DNA of 64,000 bases from NCBI RefSeq assembly GCF_012641515.1, contig NZ_JABAHY010000009.1:1-64000 (forward strand), in the 5' to 3' direction. This stretch comes from Nesterenkonia sedimenti (lineage in GTDB: Bacteria > Actinomycetota > Actinomycetes > Actinomycetales > Micrococcaceae). The position numbers were made by a program, and so were the translations under genes. Below, in pieces: positions 45,274 through 54,594 of this stretch. A model generated the notes under the pieces. It did no database searches. It was not told where the DNA came from and worked only from the letters and a program-made list of their open reading frames with translations. Numbering within the stretch: position 1 is the stretch's first letter; each line of letters opens with the position of its first letter.

Positions 45274-46647
45274 ATGTGTACCGACCGAAAGACGCTGGCA
45301 CCCATCATGGCCATGGAACCTATGACCCTGGATATCGACGACGTTCCCAGCCTTCCGCTGCAAGGACAGTTCCGGCTGGGGGTCACCGGTGATCTCATCT
45401 ACCTGCGCCCGATGGCTGCGACCCTGAAGGCACAACGGCCCGACTTGGTCAAAGAGCTGCTGAGCACTGATGTGCTGATCGGAAATCTGGAGACAGTCCT
45501 ACTGGAGCTCGACACATTCTCCGGCTCCCCTCAGGCCCAGTCAGGGGGAACGTGGATGCTGGCAGATCCCGCAGTCGCAGCAGACCTCAAGAGTTTGGGC
45601 TTCTCTATCCTGGGCCTGGCCAATAATCACGCCACGGACTGGGGCGTTGAAGCTCTGCTGGGCACCCGGGAGCATCTTGATGCCGCTGGCATTCAGCATG
45701 CCGGTGCCGGCCGGAGCATGTCCCAGGCACGCTCTGCCTGTTATGTCGATGCCCCGCAGGGGCGTCTCGGTTTTCTTGCCGCCAGCGCCACCTTCACTCC
45801 GATGTCTCCAGCGGCTGATCCCCTGGGTCGGGTCCCGGGGCGACCCGGCATCAATACGCTGCGCACCACCCCCTACAGTGCGGTGAACCCGGCGGACTAT
45901 GAGCGTCTGGCGGGGCTGGCTGAGACCACGTTCAGCGGCAACGTCATCCGGGAGGGGTCGCTGAAACTGATGGGTGGTGAATTTGAACCAGATGCCTCAG
46001 TTCCTGAGGGCTCTTCTCGACTGGAGTATCGAGTTGAGGAGCGCGATGCCCAGGAGATCCTCCGGCAGGTCCGTCAGGCGAAGCAGAACTCCTCTTTGGT
46101 GGTCTTTGGTTTCCACTACCATGAGCCCGCCAATGCTGCTCAGGAACCTGCCGCATTCGCTGCAGAGTTCAGCCGTCGGGTTGTTGACGCCGGCGCCGAT
46201 GTGGTGGTCTCCCATGGCCCCCATCAGCTGCGCGGAATCGAGCTCTATAAGGGCGCTCCGATCTTCCATTCCCTGGGGAACTTCGCCATGATGACAAACA
46301 GTCTAGATTCGGTTCCACGCGAGACCTATGATCTCTATGGCCTCTCGCCGGAGGAGGCGACAGTTCCGGAACTGCTCAGTGCGCGCAATGCAGCAGTCTT
46401 CGGCAAACCCGAAATGAGTGAATCTGTATTTCCAGTGCTCGAATATCGCGAGGGTCGGCTGACCTCCGTGGAACTGGTTCCCTTGGATATCGCACCCGAT
46501 ATCGGCGCTGCTCTAGGCACACCAGCTAAGGCAGATGAGGAGAAGTCCTCGGCCATTCTACAACGGCTGCAGAACCTCTCGGCGCCCTTTGGAACATTCT
46601 TCACCAGCACCGCGGGCCGCACCTTCCTTGACCTCGCCAAAACCTGA
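45274..46647 (+). CDS. CapA-family metallophosphatase-like protein
   Basis: Matches the PGA_cap (CapA) family: GVTGDLIY, GNLETVL, LGLANNHATDWG, FGFHYHEP, and SHGPHQLRGIELYKGAPIFHSLGNF segments with the His/Asp/Asn ligands of calcineurin-like phosphoesterases. CapA/PgsA proteins assist poly-gamma-glutamate export, but those have a membrane anchor; here I see neither signal peptide nor membrane helix, so it is probably cytosolic. The start is unclear: ATG 45274 (457 residues), 45307 and 45322 all lack a Shine-Dalgarno. It is followed after 17 bp by an M20 amidohydrolase gene. Confidence 0.8.
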   Translation: MCTDRKTLAPIMAMEPMTLDIDDVPSLPLQGQFRLGVTGDLIYLRPMAATLKAQRPDLVKELLSTDVLIGNLETVLLELDTFSGSPQAQSGGTWMLADPAVAADLKSLGFSILGLANNHATDWGVEALLGTREHLDAAGIQHAGAGRSMSQARSACYVDAPQGRLGFLAASATFTPMSPAADPLGRVPGRPGINTLRTTPYSAVNPADYERLAGLAETTFSGNVIREGSLKLMGGEFEPDASVPEGSSRLEYRVEERDAQEILRQVRQAKQNSSLVVFGFHYHEPANAAQEPAAFAAEFSRRVVDAGADVVVSHGPHQLRGIELYKGAPIFHSLGNFAMMTNSLDSVPRETYDLYGLSPEEATVPELLSARNAAVFGKPEMSESVFPVLEYREGRLTSVELVPLDIAPDIGAALGTPAKADEEKSSAILQRLQNLSAPFGTFFTSTAGRTFLDLAKT

Positions 46648-46664
46648 AGAAAGAGGAGACACCT

Positions 46665-47927
46665 ATGCAGTTGTCTGACATGGTGGCGCTTCGCCGCCGC
46701 ATCCACGCCCATGCAGAACCCGGGTTTCTGGAGTTCCACACCGCATCCTTAGTGATGGACACCCTAGATGACCTGGGGGTTCGTTATCTCTGTGGGGCTG
46801 AAGCCATGGATGTTGAGGCGATCCTCGAGAAACCTTCCGATGAAGAGTATGAGGCCTGGTCTGAACGTGCCTTCGAAGCGGGTGTGAGCAAGGAGCGGGT
46901 CCAATTCCTCCGTGACCAGGGAACAGCCATCATCGCCGTACTTCGCGGCAATCGCCCAGGACCGGTCTGGGGCATTCGCTGCGATATCGATGCTCTGCCC
47001 ATTGATGAGACCAAGGACCGCGACCATTTTCCCAACCAGGAGGGGTTCCGCTCTCAGACCCCCTATATGCATGCCTGCGGACATGATGGTCATACTGTGA
47101 TGGGTTTGGCCTTGGCCAGCCGACTGGCCGATGGGGACTTCCCCGGGGAGGTCAGGCTCCTCTTCCAGCCGGCTGAAGAGGGTGTGCGCGGGGCGATTCC
47201 GATGATCGCCGCTGGTGCGGTGTCCGATGTCGAGATCATGCTGGCGATTCATAATCAGGCCAACCAGCCGCTGGGCACTGTTGTCGGCGGCATCGTGAAC
47301 CATAAGGCCACTACGAAGTGGAGGGCCACCTTCTCCGGAGAGCCGGCCCATGCCGCCGGCGCCCCGGAAAAGGGCCGGAATGCACTGGCCGCCGCGGCTC
47401 AGGCGTCATTGGGAATCCTGGGTCTCCCCCGCTATTCCACAACCGATACCCGAGTCAATGTCGGAACATTCCAGGCCGGCGGTTCGGCGAATATCATTCC
47501 GGCCGATGCGACCATCACCTATGAGGTCCGCTCTGAGGACAATGACGTCGTCGCCGATATGGACAGCCGGGTTGAGTCCCTGGTTCGCGGGGCGGCACAG
47601 ATGTACGGCGTTGATGTCGCCACGAATGTCTACGGCCGTTCTGTGAACACCCGTCCCGATGACGCGGTGATCGAGCGGATCTCCTCAACGGTGAAGACGC
47701 TTCCGTGGGTGACTGACTACTCCCCGACGGCTCGTCCGACAGCCGGCAGCGATGACGCCCACCTGTTTATCCATGAGGTTCAGAAAGCTGGCGGCACCGG
47801 GGCGTATATGCGCATCGGCGCTTATCAAGCCAATGCGCCTGCCCATCATCACTCCTATGACTTCCACGAGGAGGCCCTATCCCATGGGACGGACCTCCTC
47901 GAAGCAGTCGTGCGTCAGGAGCCCTGA
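46665..47927 (+). CDS. M20D amidohydrolase (aminoacylase/AbgA-like)
   Basis: 420 residues, cytosolic. Metal site: IRCDIDALPID, HACGHDGHT (136-144) and FQPAEEG; lid domain from about 225 (FSGEPAHAAG); C-terminal GSDDAHLF and a His-rich NAPAHHHSYDF. Relatives hydrolyse N-acyl or p-aminobenzoyl amino acids. A feature is the 45-residue stretch at about 48-92 between the first helix and the metal domain. AGAGGAG lies 6 nt before ATG. Co-transcribed with CapA; the 3' end is 5 bp from the convergent binding-protein gene 2. Confidence 0.9.
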   Translation: MQLSDMVALRRRIHAHAEPGFLEFHTASLVMDTLDDLGVRYLCGAEAMDVEAILEKPSDEEYEAWSERAFEAGVSKERVQFLRDQGTAIIAVLRGNRPGPVWGIRCDIDALPIDETKDRDHFPNQEGFRSQTPYMHACGHDGHTVMGLALASRLADGDFPGEVRLLFQPAEEGVRGAIPMIAAGAVSDVEIMLAIHNQANQPLGTVVGGIVNHKATTKWRATFSGEPAHAAGAPEKGRNALAAAAQASLGILGLPRYSTTDTRVNVGTFQAGGSANIIPADATITYEVRSEDNDVVADMDSRVESLVRGAAQMYGVDVATNVYGRSVNTRPDDAVIERISSTVKTLPWVTDYSPTARPTAGSDDAHLFIHEVQKAGGTGAYMRIGAYQANAPAHHHSYDFHEEALSHGTDLLEAVVRQEP

Positions 47928-47932
47928 GTAAG

Positions 47933-49486
47933 TTACTCGGCCGGGCGCATGTTGTAGTAGATGGCTCCTGACGGTGCGGTGAAGTCGAAGCCCTCGTAGT
48001 CGCTGCTCAGCGCGGTGACCAGCACGCCATCGCCGAATCGGGCGGCGGGAAGATAGTCGTAATAGGCCTCATGGAGCTGGCCGATGGCTTCCCGGGCCTC
48101 GTCATCGTCCTCGGCCAGGATGATGGCGTCCATGGCTGTTTCGATGGCCTGATCCTCAGTCCAGCCGGCATTGGTCGGCTGCAGGTGATTATGGAGGTTC
48201 GGCAGGGCCCGCCAGCTGGGGCTGTCGATGAAGATGTCCCAGTCATCGGGGGTCTGGATCGCCTCGCTGACTGTGGGCCAGTCGTGGACATTCATCTCGG
48301 TGTTGATCCCGGCTTCCTCCAGCTGATCCTGCAGCACCACGGTGAGGTTGTAGAGCTGGTCGTAGTCGCGGGTTGTGATCAGCCGGACCGGTTCACCGTC
48401 GTAGTCGGCTTCTTCGAGGTATTCCTCAACGGCATCGAGGTCCCGGCCCTGTTGCAGTTCCTCATCCACGTCGACGAAGAGTGGGGAGTCCTGCGGGAGC
48501 AGGGCCCCGCTGACCGAGTAGAACTCGGAGCTGTTGAATGCCGAATCGAGGTTTTCAGTGGGTTCGATCGCAGCCAACACGGCACGGCGCATATTGACAT
48601 CGGCCATCGGTCCTTCGGCCTTGTTGTAGATGCCGATGGTGAAGCCTGATTCGTCCACGGAGAGGTTGACGTTGTCGTCGTTATCGAACATATCGGCGTT
48701 ATCCCAGGGGATGGAGGCCGCGGCGTCGTACTCTCCTGATTGGATACCGGCGACACGGGTGCTGGCATCGGGGACGAAGTGGAAGGTGATGGTGTCGAAA
48801 TAGGGGTTCTTCTCACCGGCGCTTCCGCTGCTCTCCCCTTCGGGCGAGACATAGTCCTCGAAGCGTTCGAAGCTGATGTGCTGATCGGTGGCCCAATCGC
48901 CCAGTTCATAGGGGCCGGTGCCGATATGCTCCTCCACGCCATCGGGTCCGGCTTCCTCAAGCAGCTCAGCCTTCATCACTGCCAGCGAGATGTTCTGATC
49001 GGCCAGCAGGACCGGGGCCATGGGCACTGGTTCCTCGAAGGTCATGGTGACCACACCCTCTTCAGGGGATTCCACCTCAGTTCCGGGGAAGTAGGCCGCC
49101 GCGGTGCCGGATTCCTCCAGCCAGCGTTCGGCCGAGGCGACCGCATCCTCTGCGTCCATAATGTCGCCGTCGTGGAAAGGAACGTCCTCGCGCAGCGTGA
49201 AGGTGATGGACTGGTTATCCTCAGCCATTTCGAAGCTCTCGGCCAGCACTGGCTGCACCTCGTCATTGGCATCCAGGGTGACCAGGGGCTCGTATATATG
49301 ACGCCCCAGGTCGCGGGTGGCGTTGGCGGTGGATTTCATGGGATCCATCGAGGGCGGCTGGGCGTTCCAGGCGATATTGAATTCCCCGCCTCCCTCACCC
49401 TCGGCATCGCCGCCGTTTCCGCCTCCACAGGCGCTCAGTGCCAGAGCGAGGGTCATTCCAGTTGCCAGTACTGCTGATTTCCTCAT
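47933..49486 (-). CDS. ABC transporter substrate-binding lipoprotein, peptide family 5 (copy 2)
   Basis: 517 residues with lipobox LSAC and mature SBP_bac_5 domain, closely related to copies 1 and 3 (EFNIAWNAQPPSMDP, FHDGDIMDAEDAVAS, GTGPYELGDWATDQ, DGEPVRLITTRDYDQLYN). The binding pocket segment near the end differs (WRALPNLHNHLQPTNAGW where copy 1 has a VPATYVFL-type sequence), so a different ligand is likely. It follows the amidase gene by 69 bp on the same strand. Confidence 0.92.
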   Translation of the reverse strand: MRKSAVLATGMTLALALSACGGGNGGDAEGEGGGEFNIAWNAQPPSMDPMKSTANATRDLGRHIYEPLVTLDANDEVQPVLAESFEMAEDNQSITFTLREDVPFHDGDIMDAEDAVASAERWLEESGTAAAYFPGTEVESPEEGVVTMTFEEPVPMAPVLLADQNISLAVMKAELLEEAGPDGVEEHIGTGPYELGDWATDQHISFERFEDYVSPEGESSGSAGEKNPYFDTITFHFVPDASTRVAGIQSGEYDAAASIPWDNADMFDNDDNVNLSVDESGFTIGIYNKAEGPMADVNMRRAVLAAIEPTENLDSAFNSSEFYSVSGALLPQDSPLFVDVDEELQQGRDLDAVEEYLEEADYDGEPVRLITTRDYDQLYNLTVVLQDQLEEAGINTEMNVHDWPTVSEAIQTPDDWDIFIDSPSWRALPNLHNHLQPTNAGWTEDQAIETAMDAIILAEDDDEAREAIGQLHEAYYDYLPAARFGDGVLVTALSSDYEGFDFTAPSGAIYYNMRPAE

Positions 49487-49555
49487 GGGAACAACTTTCT
49501 TTTAGGTGCTGAGTGATAGTGGTAATGCGTAGTAACATTTCACCACTGAAGTCCC

Positions 49556-50995
49556 TTAATATCCATAGCGAGACCGCTCCAATTCCTGCCAAGCGGGGGC
49601 AGCGCTTTCATCACGCACCGCTTCCCACCATTTCATCGCCCCCAACACGGTGGGGTCCTGCCCCATCTGGCCGGTGAGCTGCAGTCCGATCCAGCGGCCG
49701 TCCTCGCTGCGGCCGGCATTGACGCTGCCCGAGGGCTGGCCGGACATATTGAACGGGACGGTATAGGAGATATGCGCCATGGGTGTGGAGGGGTCGTTAT
49801 CGGGCATCGGGAGCTCCGCGGGGAAGGCCAGCACAGGGGTTACCGGTGATAGGAGCAGGTCCAGACCTGCTGTCATATTCCGCGCTCGGGAGCCGAGGGC
49901 GAGCATGGCTTCATAGCCTTCGACGGCAGTGGCGCCGTCCGCCTGGGCTCCGCCCTGGGCCCATTCAGCGATGTAGTCCAAGACCACTGTCTTTTCCTCA
50001 GGAGCCAGCCCTCGATACTGGCTCCAGGCCCGGGAACGCCAGAACTGGTCGATGCCGGTGAGGTATTCATCGGTGGCAATCGGCGAGATCTCAACGATCT
50101 CCGCGCCTGCTTCGGCGAACTTCTCAGCGGCAGCCTCTACAGTTGTTCGCACCTCGGGATCTGTGGGCAGCCCCGGTCCACCGTCGAGCTGCAGACCGAC
50201 CCGCAGCCCCCTGGGCTCCAGCGCATTGGGGGTCCAGTCGCAGGCTGGATACGGCTGGGCAGTGGTATCGGCGGTGTCGAACTGCCCCGTGGTGGCCATA
50301 GCCAGGTAGAGGTCATCTGTCCGACGAGCCATCGGCCCAGCGGCCCGGCCGTAGTAGGGAGCATCGAGGGGAATCAGGCCATGGGATGGTTTCAGTGTGG
50401 CCAGCCCGCTCCAGGTGCCGGGCAGCCGGACCGATCCACCGATATCGCTGCCCATATGGATGGGCCCATGCCCTGCGGCGGCAGTGACGGCGGCACCTGC
50501 TGAGGACCCACCGGTGGTCCATGAGGGGTCCCAGGCATTCCTGGTGATGCCGTGCCGTGAGCTGACTCCCGAGGAGAGCATGCCGAGATCCGGCATGGTG
50601 GTTGAGCCGACGATCACCGCACCGGCTTCTTTGAGCCGGCTGACCAGTGGGCAGTCAGTTTCGGCGATGGGCGGATTCTCCGCGGCCCATCCGCCCGGGT
50701 AGGAGACCCCTCGGTAGTGCATATTCTCTTTGATGGTCACCGGCACACCGTCGAGGGGCCCTGCGGGCTGGCCCTGTGCCCATCGGCGGTCGGAGGCCTC
50801 CGCCGCGGCCTGGGCCTGCTGTGCCAGGACTGCGTGATAGGGGTTCAGGGGTTTATCGGTTTCGATCCGCTGCAGCACCTCGGCCAGCACCTCAGTGGGT
50901 GTGGCAGTTCCTGATGAATAGGCAGTGCGGAGTTCCGCTGCTGAGCTGCCTGCCCATTCCTGGCCGGTTACGCGGGTTTCGGTTTCTGCAGTCAT
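49556..50995 (-). CDS. Amidase-signature family enzyme
   Basis: 479 residues with the Ser-cisSer-Lys triad: Lys89 (VTIKENM), Ser164 (TGGSSAG) and nucleophile Ser188 (SDIGGSVR). Family members hydrolyse amides of many kinds, including amino-acid and aryl amides, or act as GatA; no gatB/gatC is near, so a catabolic amidase is favoured. SD GAGGGAG lies just before ATG. It lies 29 bp after binding-protein gene 3 and 69 bp before gene 2, all on the minus strand, suggesting an SBP3-amidase-SBP2 operon. Confidence 0.92.
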   Translation of the reverse strand: MTAETETRVTGQEWAGSSAAELRTAYSSGTATPTEVLAEVLQRIETDKPLNPYHAVLAQQAQAAAEASDRRWAQGQPAGPLDGVPVTIKENMHYRGVSYPGGWAAENPPIAETDCPLVSRLKEAGAVIVGSTTMPDLGMLSSGVSSRHGITRNAWDPSWTTGGSSAGAAVTAAAGHGPIHMGSDIGGSVRLPGTWSGLATLKPSHGLIPLDAPYYGRAAGPMARRTDDLYLAMATTGQFDTADTTAQPYPACDWTPNALEPRGLRVGLQLDGGPGLPTDPEVRTTVEAAAEKFAEAGAEIVEISPIATDEYLTGIDQFWRSRAWSQYRGLAPEEKTVVLDYIAEWAQGGAQADGATAVEGYEAMLALGSRARNMTAGLDLLLSPVTPVLAFPAELPMPDNDPSTPMAHISYTVPFNMSGQPSGSVNAGRSEDGRWIGLQLTGQMGQDPTVLGAMKWWEAVRDESAAPAWQELERSRYGY

Positions 50996-51024
50996 ATCTC
51001 CCTCTGTGTTCGGGCTCCGCGGGC

Positions 51025-52578
51025 TTATTCGGCCGGTGCGACCCGGTAGAAGATATCCCCGGACATATAGCCGTATTCGTAGCCCTCCCAGTCAGTGCTC
51101 ACCGCGGTGAGGTTCATCTGGTCGCCGAACTTCACTACGGGGATGTAGTCGTAGATGGCGTCCTGCAGCTCATCCATGGCCGCAATGGCCTCGTCCTCGC
51201 TGCTGGCCTGGTAGATCATGGCGTCGATGGCGTCCTGGATCTCTTCGCTCTCGGTCCATCCGGCCCAGCTGGGCAGCAGGAAGGGGAAGGTGGCCGGAAC
51301 TGATCCCCAGCCGTTTCCGGTGATGAAGATTTCCCAGCCTTCGGGGTTCTCACGGTCGTTGGTCAGTGTGGCCCAGTCGGTGACCTGGAGGTCTGTGTTG
51401 ATCCCATGTGCTTCGAGCTGGTCCTGCAACACCACCGAGAGGTTGTAGAGGTGGTCGTAGTCGCGGCTGGCCAGAATTCGGATGGGTTCGCCGTCGTAGC
51501 CGGCTTCCTCCAGGTATTCCTGGACCACATCTTCATCGAGACTGGTCCGCAGGTCATCGGCTGGCTCCACGTACCAGGGGGAGTCCTCGGGTACGAAGGC
51601 ACCGCTGTCGCCGTAGAGTTCTTCAGAAGCGTAGGCTGCCTGCAAAGCCTCATCGGGGTCGACGGCGGCCAGGATGGCTCGACGCATATTGATATCGGCC
51701 AACTGTCCTTCAGCCTTATTGAGGATGGCTGAGGAGGGCCCGTAGTCTCCCACTGAAAGTTCAAGATTGGGGTCGTCCTGGATCACATCAGCGTTGTCCC
51801 AGGGGATCCAGTCGGCGGCGTCGTACTCTCCGGTCTGCATACCGGAGACGCGTGTGGATGAGTCGGAGACGAAGTGGTAGTAGATGGTATCGACGCCGGG
51901 TTCACGGCTGCCGGCGTCACCATTGGGCTCTCCTTCAGGGGATGTGTAGTCCTCGAATCGCTCGAGGTGGACATGCTGGTCGGTCGCCCATTCGACCATT
52001 TCGAAGGGACCGGTTCCGATGTGTTCTGGCACCCCGTCGGAATCGGCTTCGGCGATGATCTCAGCCTTCATGATCACAGGTACCTGGGACTGATCCGCCA
52101 TCAGCAGCGGGGCGGCGAACATCGGCTCGGGCAGGTGCATAGTGACCACGCCGTCCTCAGGGGAATCGATCTCGGTTCCCTCGAAGAAGGACTGACCGAC
52201 TGAGGTGAGCTCGATCCACCGTTCGATGGAGGCGATGACGTCCTCTTCGGTCATGGGCTCGCCATCGTGGAATGTCACATCGTCACGCAGGGTGAAGGTC
52301 AGTTCAGAGTGATCGTCGGAGAGCTCGAATGATTCGGCCAGCACCGGATGCGGTTCGCCGTCGTTTCCCATGGTGATGATGGGCTCGTAGAAGTTCCGGG
52401 CGATATCGCGAGTGGTGTTCGCCGTCGTGAGCAGTGGATCCAGAGTGGGCGGCTGGGCGTTCCAAGCGATGTTGAACTCATCGCCGACCTCGCCGCCTCC
52501 ACCGTTGTCCCCTCCCCCACAAGCACTGAGCCCGAGGGCGAGAACGGAGAGTGCTGCAACACTTCGTGAAGTCTTCAT
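51025..52578 (-). CDS. ABC transporter substrate-binding lipoprotein, peptide family 5 (copy 3)
   Basis: Lipoprotein with lipobox LSAC followed by a Gly/Asp-rich linker and a SBP_bac_5 domain (EFNIAWNAQPPTLDPLLTTANTTRD is split here into its first and last words only for length). Start: ATG 52578 has AGGAA 4-5 nt upstream and gives 517 residues; the ATG at 52590 (521) lacks a good site. The hinge-pocket region reads NGWGSVPATFPFLL, differing from copies 1 and 2. It is the probable first gene of a unit with the amidase, and its upstream region holds the second copy of the GACTAATTGTC dyad. Confidence 0.9.
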   Translation of the reverse strand: MKTSRSVAALSVLALGLSACGGGDNGGGGEVGDEFNIAWNAQPPTLDPLLTTANTTRDIARNFYEPIITMGNDGEPHPVLAESFELSDDHSELTFTLRDDVTFHDGEPMTEEDVIASIERWIELTSVGQSFFEGTEIDSPEDGVVTMHLPEPMFAAPLLMADQSQVPVIMKAEIIAEADSDGVPEHIGTGPFEMVEWATDQHVHLERFEDYTSPEGEPNGDAGSREPGVDTIYYHFVSDSSTRVSGMQTGEYDAADWIPWDNADVIQDDPNLELSVGDYGPSSAILNKAEGQLADINMRRAILAAVDPDEALQAAYASEELYGDSGAFVPEDSPWYVEPADDLRTSLDEDVVQEYLEEAGYDGEPIRILASRDYDHLYNLSVVLQDQLEAHGINTDLQVTDWATLTNDRENPEGWEIFITGNGWGSVPATFPFLLPSWAGWTESEEIQDAIDAMIYQASSEDEAIAAMDELQDAIYDYIPVVKFGDQMNLTAVSTDWEGYEYGYMSGDIFYRVAPAE

Positions 52579-52707
52579 CGGTTTCCTCATTTGTGGTCTT
52601 TGTCTGCGAGCCTCTGAACTAGACAGAAACTCTTGATCTGACTTGAGCGACAGTATTTACGATATCCCGCACGGTTGAGTTTCCGCCCTGTTTCACCCGC
52701 GTAAAAA

Positions 52708-52718
52708 GACTAATTGTC
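52708..52718. promoter_or_regulatory. Dyad, candidate operator (copy 2)
   Basis: GACTAATTGTC, identical over 11 bp to 45254-45264. It lies about 130 bp before binding-protein gene 3 (minus strand) and about 80 bp before the decayed plus-strand binding-protein gene. Confidence 0.42.
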
Positions 52719-52787
52719 AGGGGCTAATGCTAACTTGGAGCAGGCGGGGCCGCATATGCCATGCATAGACTGTTTGACCATTCGGCA

Positions 52788-53713
52788 TGGTGAGCCGCTC
52801 GCCATTTCACGGTCATAGTTTGTGCTTTGGCGCTGACCGCCTGCGGAGGCGGTGGTGGCAATGGAGCAGCCAGTGGTGATGGTGCTGTGGCTGAGGAGAT
52901 CAACCTCGCATATGGGGCCAGCCGCCCTCGATGGATCCGGTGCCCACGACCGCCTCGGTCACCCGTAATACCTCCATGCTGATGTACGAACCGCCGCTGG
53001 TTCTGGATGCTGACGGCGAGGTCCAGCCCATGCTGGCTGAGGACTACGAAATGAGTGAGGACAATACGGTTCTCACCCTGACCATGCGGGAGGATGTGCC
53101 CTTCCACAACGGGGAGACCATGACCGTCGACGACGTCGTCGCCTCTCTAGAGCGATGGGCGGAGGTCTCCAATCTGGGGGTGGACTATTTCTCGGAGGCC
53201 GAGATCGAAGCAGTTGACGAGCAGACGGTCACTATTACTCTGGTCGAACCGATGGCCCTGGCTCCGGTGATGCTGGTAGAACCTGCGCAGCTGCCGATGA
53301 TCATGCCCGCCGAGATCTTAGATGACCTCGATGAGGCCAGCACCAATGTGGAAGAACATATCGGCACCGGCCCTTATCAATGGGGTGAATGGGTGGCCGA
53401 TCAGTACATCGTGATGGAACGCTTCGAGGACTACGCCACCCGGGATGAGGATCCCAGTGGTCTGGCCGGTGCGAAATCGGCGAATTTCGAGGAGATCATC
53501 GTTCACTTCGTCAGTGACTCCTCCACCCGGATCAACGGTCTGAACTCCGGCGAGTACGACTGGATCGAGTCCGTCCCTTATGACAACACCGAGATGATTG
53601 AGGACAACCCCGAAACCGAGCTCATCTCTGGTGAAGCTGGCCCCGCCATCGGTGTCTTCAATAAGGCAGAGGGCCCACTGGCCGATGAGACCATGCGCGA
53701 GGCCGTTATGATG
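52788..53713 (+). pseudogene. Truncated peptide-binding protein gene (copy 4, plus strand)
   Basis: A lipobox-like LTACGGG is at about 52835-52855, but it is out of frame with the ATG at 52788 and again with the mature part, which resumes at 52931 (MDPVPTT); at least two small frameshifts lie in the first 140 bp. The mature portion is clean from there to about 53712 (GTGPYQWGEW, NSGEYDWIESVPYDN, GPLADETMREAV) and then stops at a junction with antisense sequence of another copy. The last 200 or so residues are missing. It cannot make a functional binding protein. Confidence 0.85.
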
Positions 53714-54561
53714 TAGATTTCCCAGCCCTCGGCGGAGTCCAGTTCGCTGGTCACCGTGGGCCAGTCTGCAACGACCATGTCGGTATTGACCCCGGCGTCC
53801 TCCAACTGCTGCTGGAGGACCACTGACATGTTGTAGAGGTCCTCGTAGTCCCGTGTGGTGATAAGGCGGACGACTTCGCCGTCGTAGCCGGCTTCTTCCA
53901 GCAGGGATTCCGCAAGGAAGGAGACCACCTCCGATCTCGTAGAACTCCTCGCTGGTGTACGCGGCGGCAAGGATCCCCTCGGGCTCGGCAATGGCCATCA
54001 TCGCGTCGCACATCAAGGGGTCGGTCATCATGCCCTCAGCTTTGTTGAAGATCGCCAGGGCGTATCCTGTCTCCGCGACTTCGAGGTGGAGCTCCTCATC
54101 TGCCTCCAGCATCTCCATATTGTCCCGTGGGACGTCTGTGGCGGCGTCGTACTCTCCGGTCCTTCGAAATATTGACTGGCCAGTCCCGAAGTCGTCAGCC
54201 ACCGCTCAATGGAGGCCTCCACGTCCTCGGCCTGCATCGTAGAACCATCATGAAAGGTCACGCCCTCACGCAGTATGAAGGTCAGAACTTCGCCATCCTC
54301 GGAGACTTCATAGTCCTCAGCAAGGACAGGTTGCACCTCACCATTTGCATCGATCGTGACCAGCTGCTCGAAGACGTTCCTGGAGATGTCGCGCGTGGAG
54401 TTCGCCGTGGTCACCATGGGGTCCATCGATGGTGGCTGGGCGTTCCAGGCGATATTGAACTCTCCTCCCACGGCGGCCTCTCCCCCTGCGTTACCTCCTC
54501 CGCAGGCGCTGAGGACTAGGACAGTGCTGAGGGCTGCTCATGGCGCGGCGAAACGGTTCAT
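53714..54561 (-). pseudogene. Decayed peptide-binding protein gene (copy 5, minus strand)
   Basis: Starts at ATG 54561 with AAGGA upstream. Codon 8 is TGA (54540-54538) inside the signal peptide, a likely CGA-to-TGA change; beyond it the frame continues through lipobox LSAC to NAQPPSMDP. An internal deletion near 54165 joins the SQYFEG region to a GEYDAATDVP segment in another frame (about 130 residues lost), and another deletion near 53925 joins EEFYEIGG to LLEEAGYDGE. It ends at GWEIYI, where it meets copy 4 tail to tail. Confidence 0.85.
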
Positions 54562-54594
54562 TGATGATCCTTGATCTCGATAGCGAGGCAGTTT

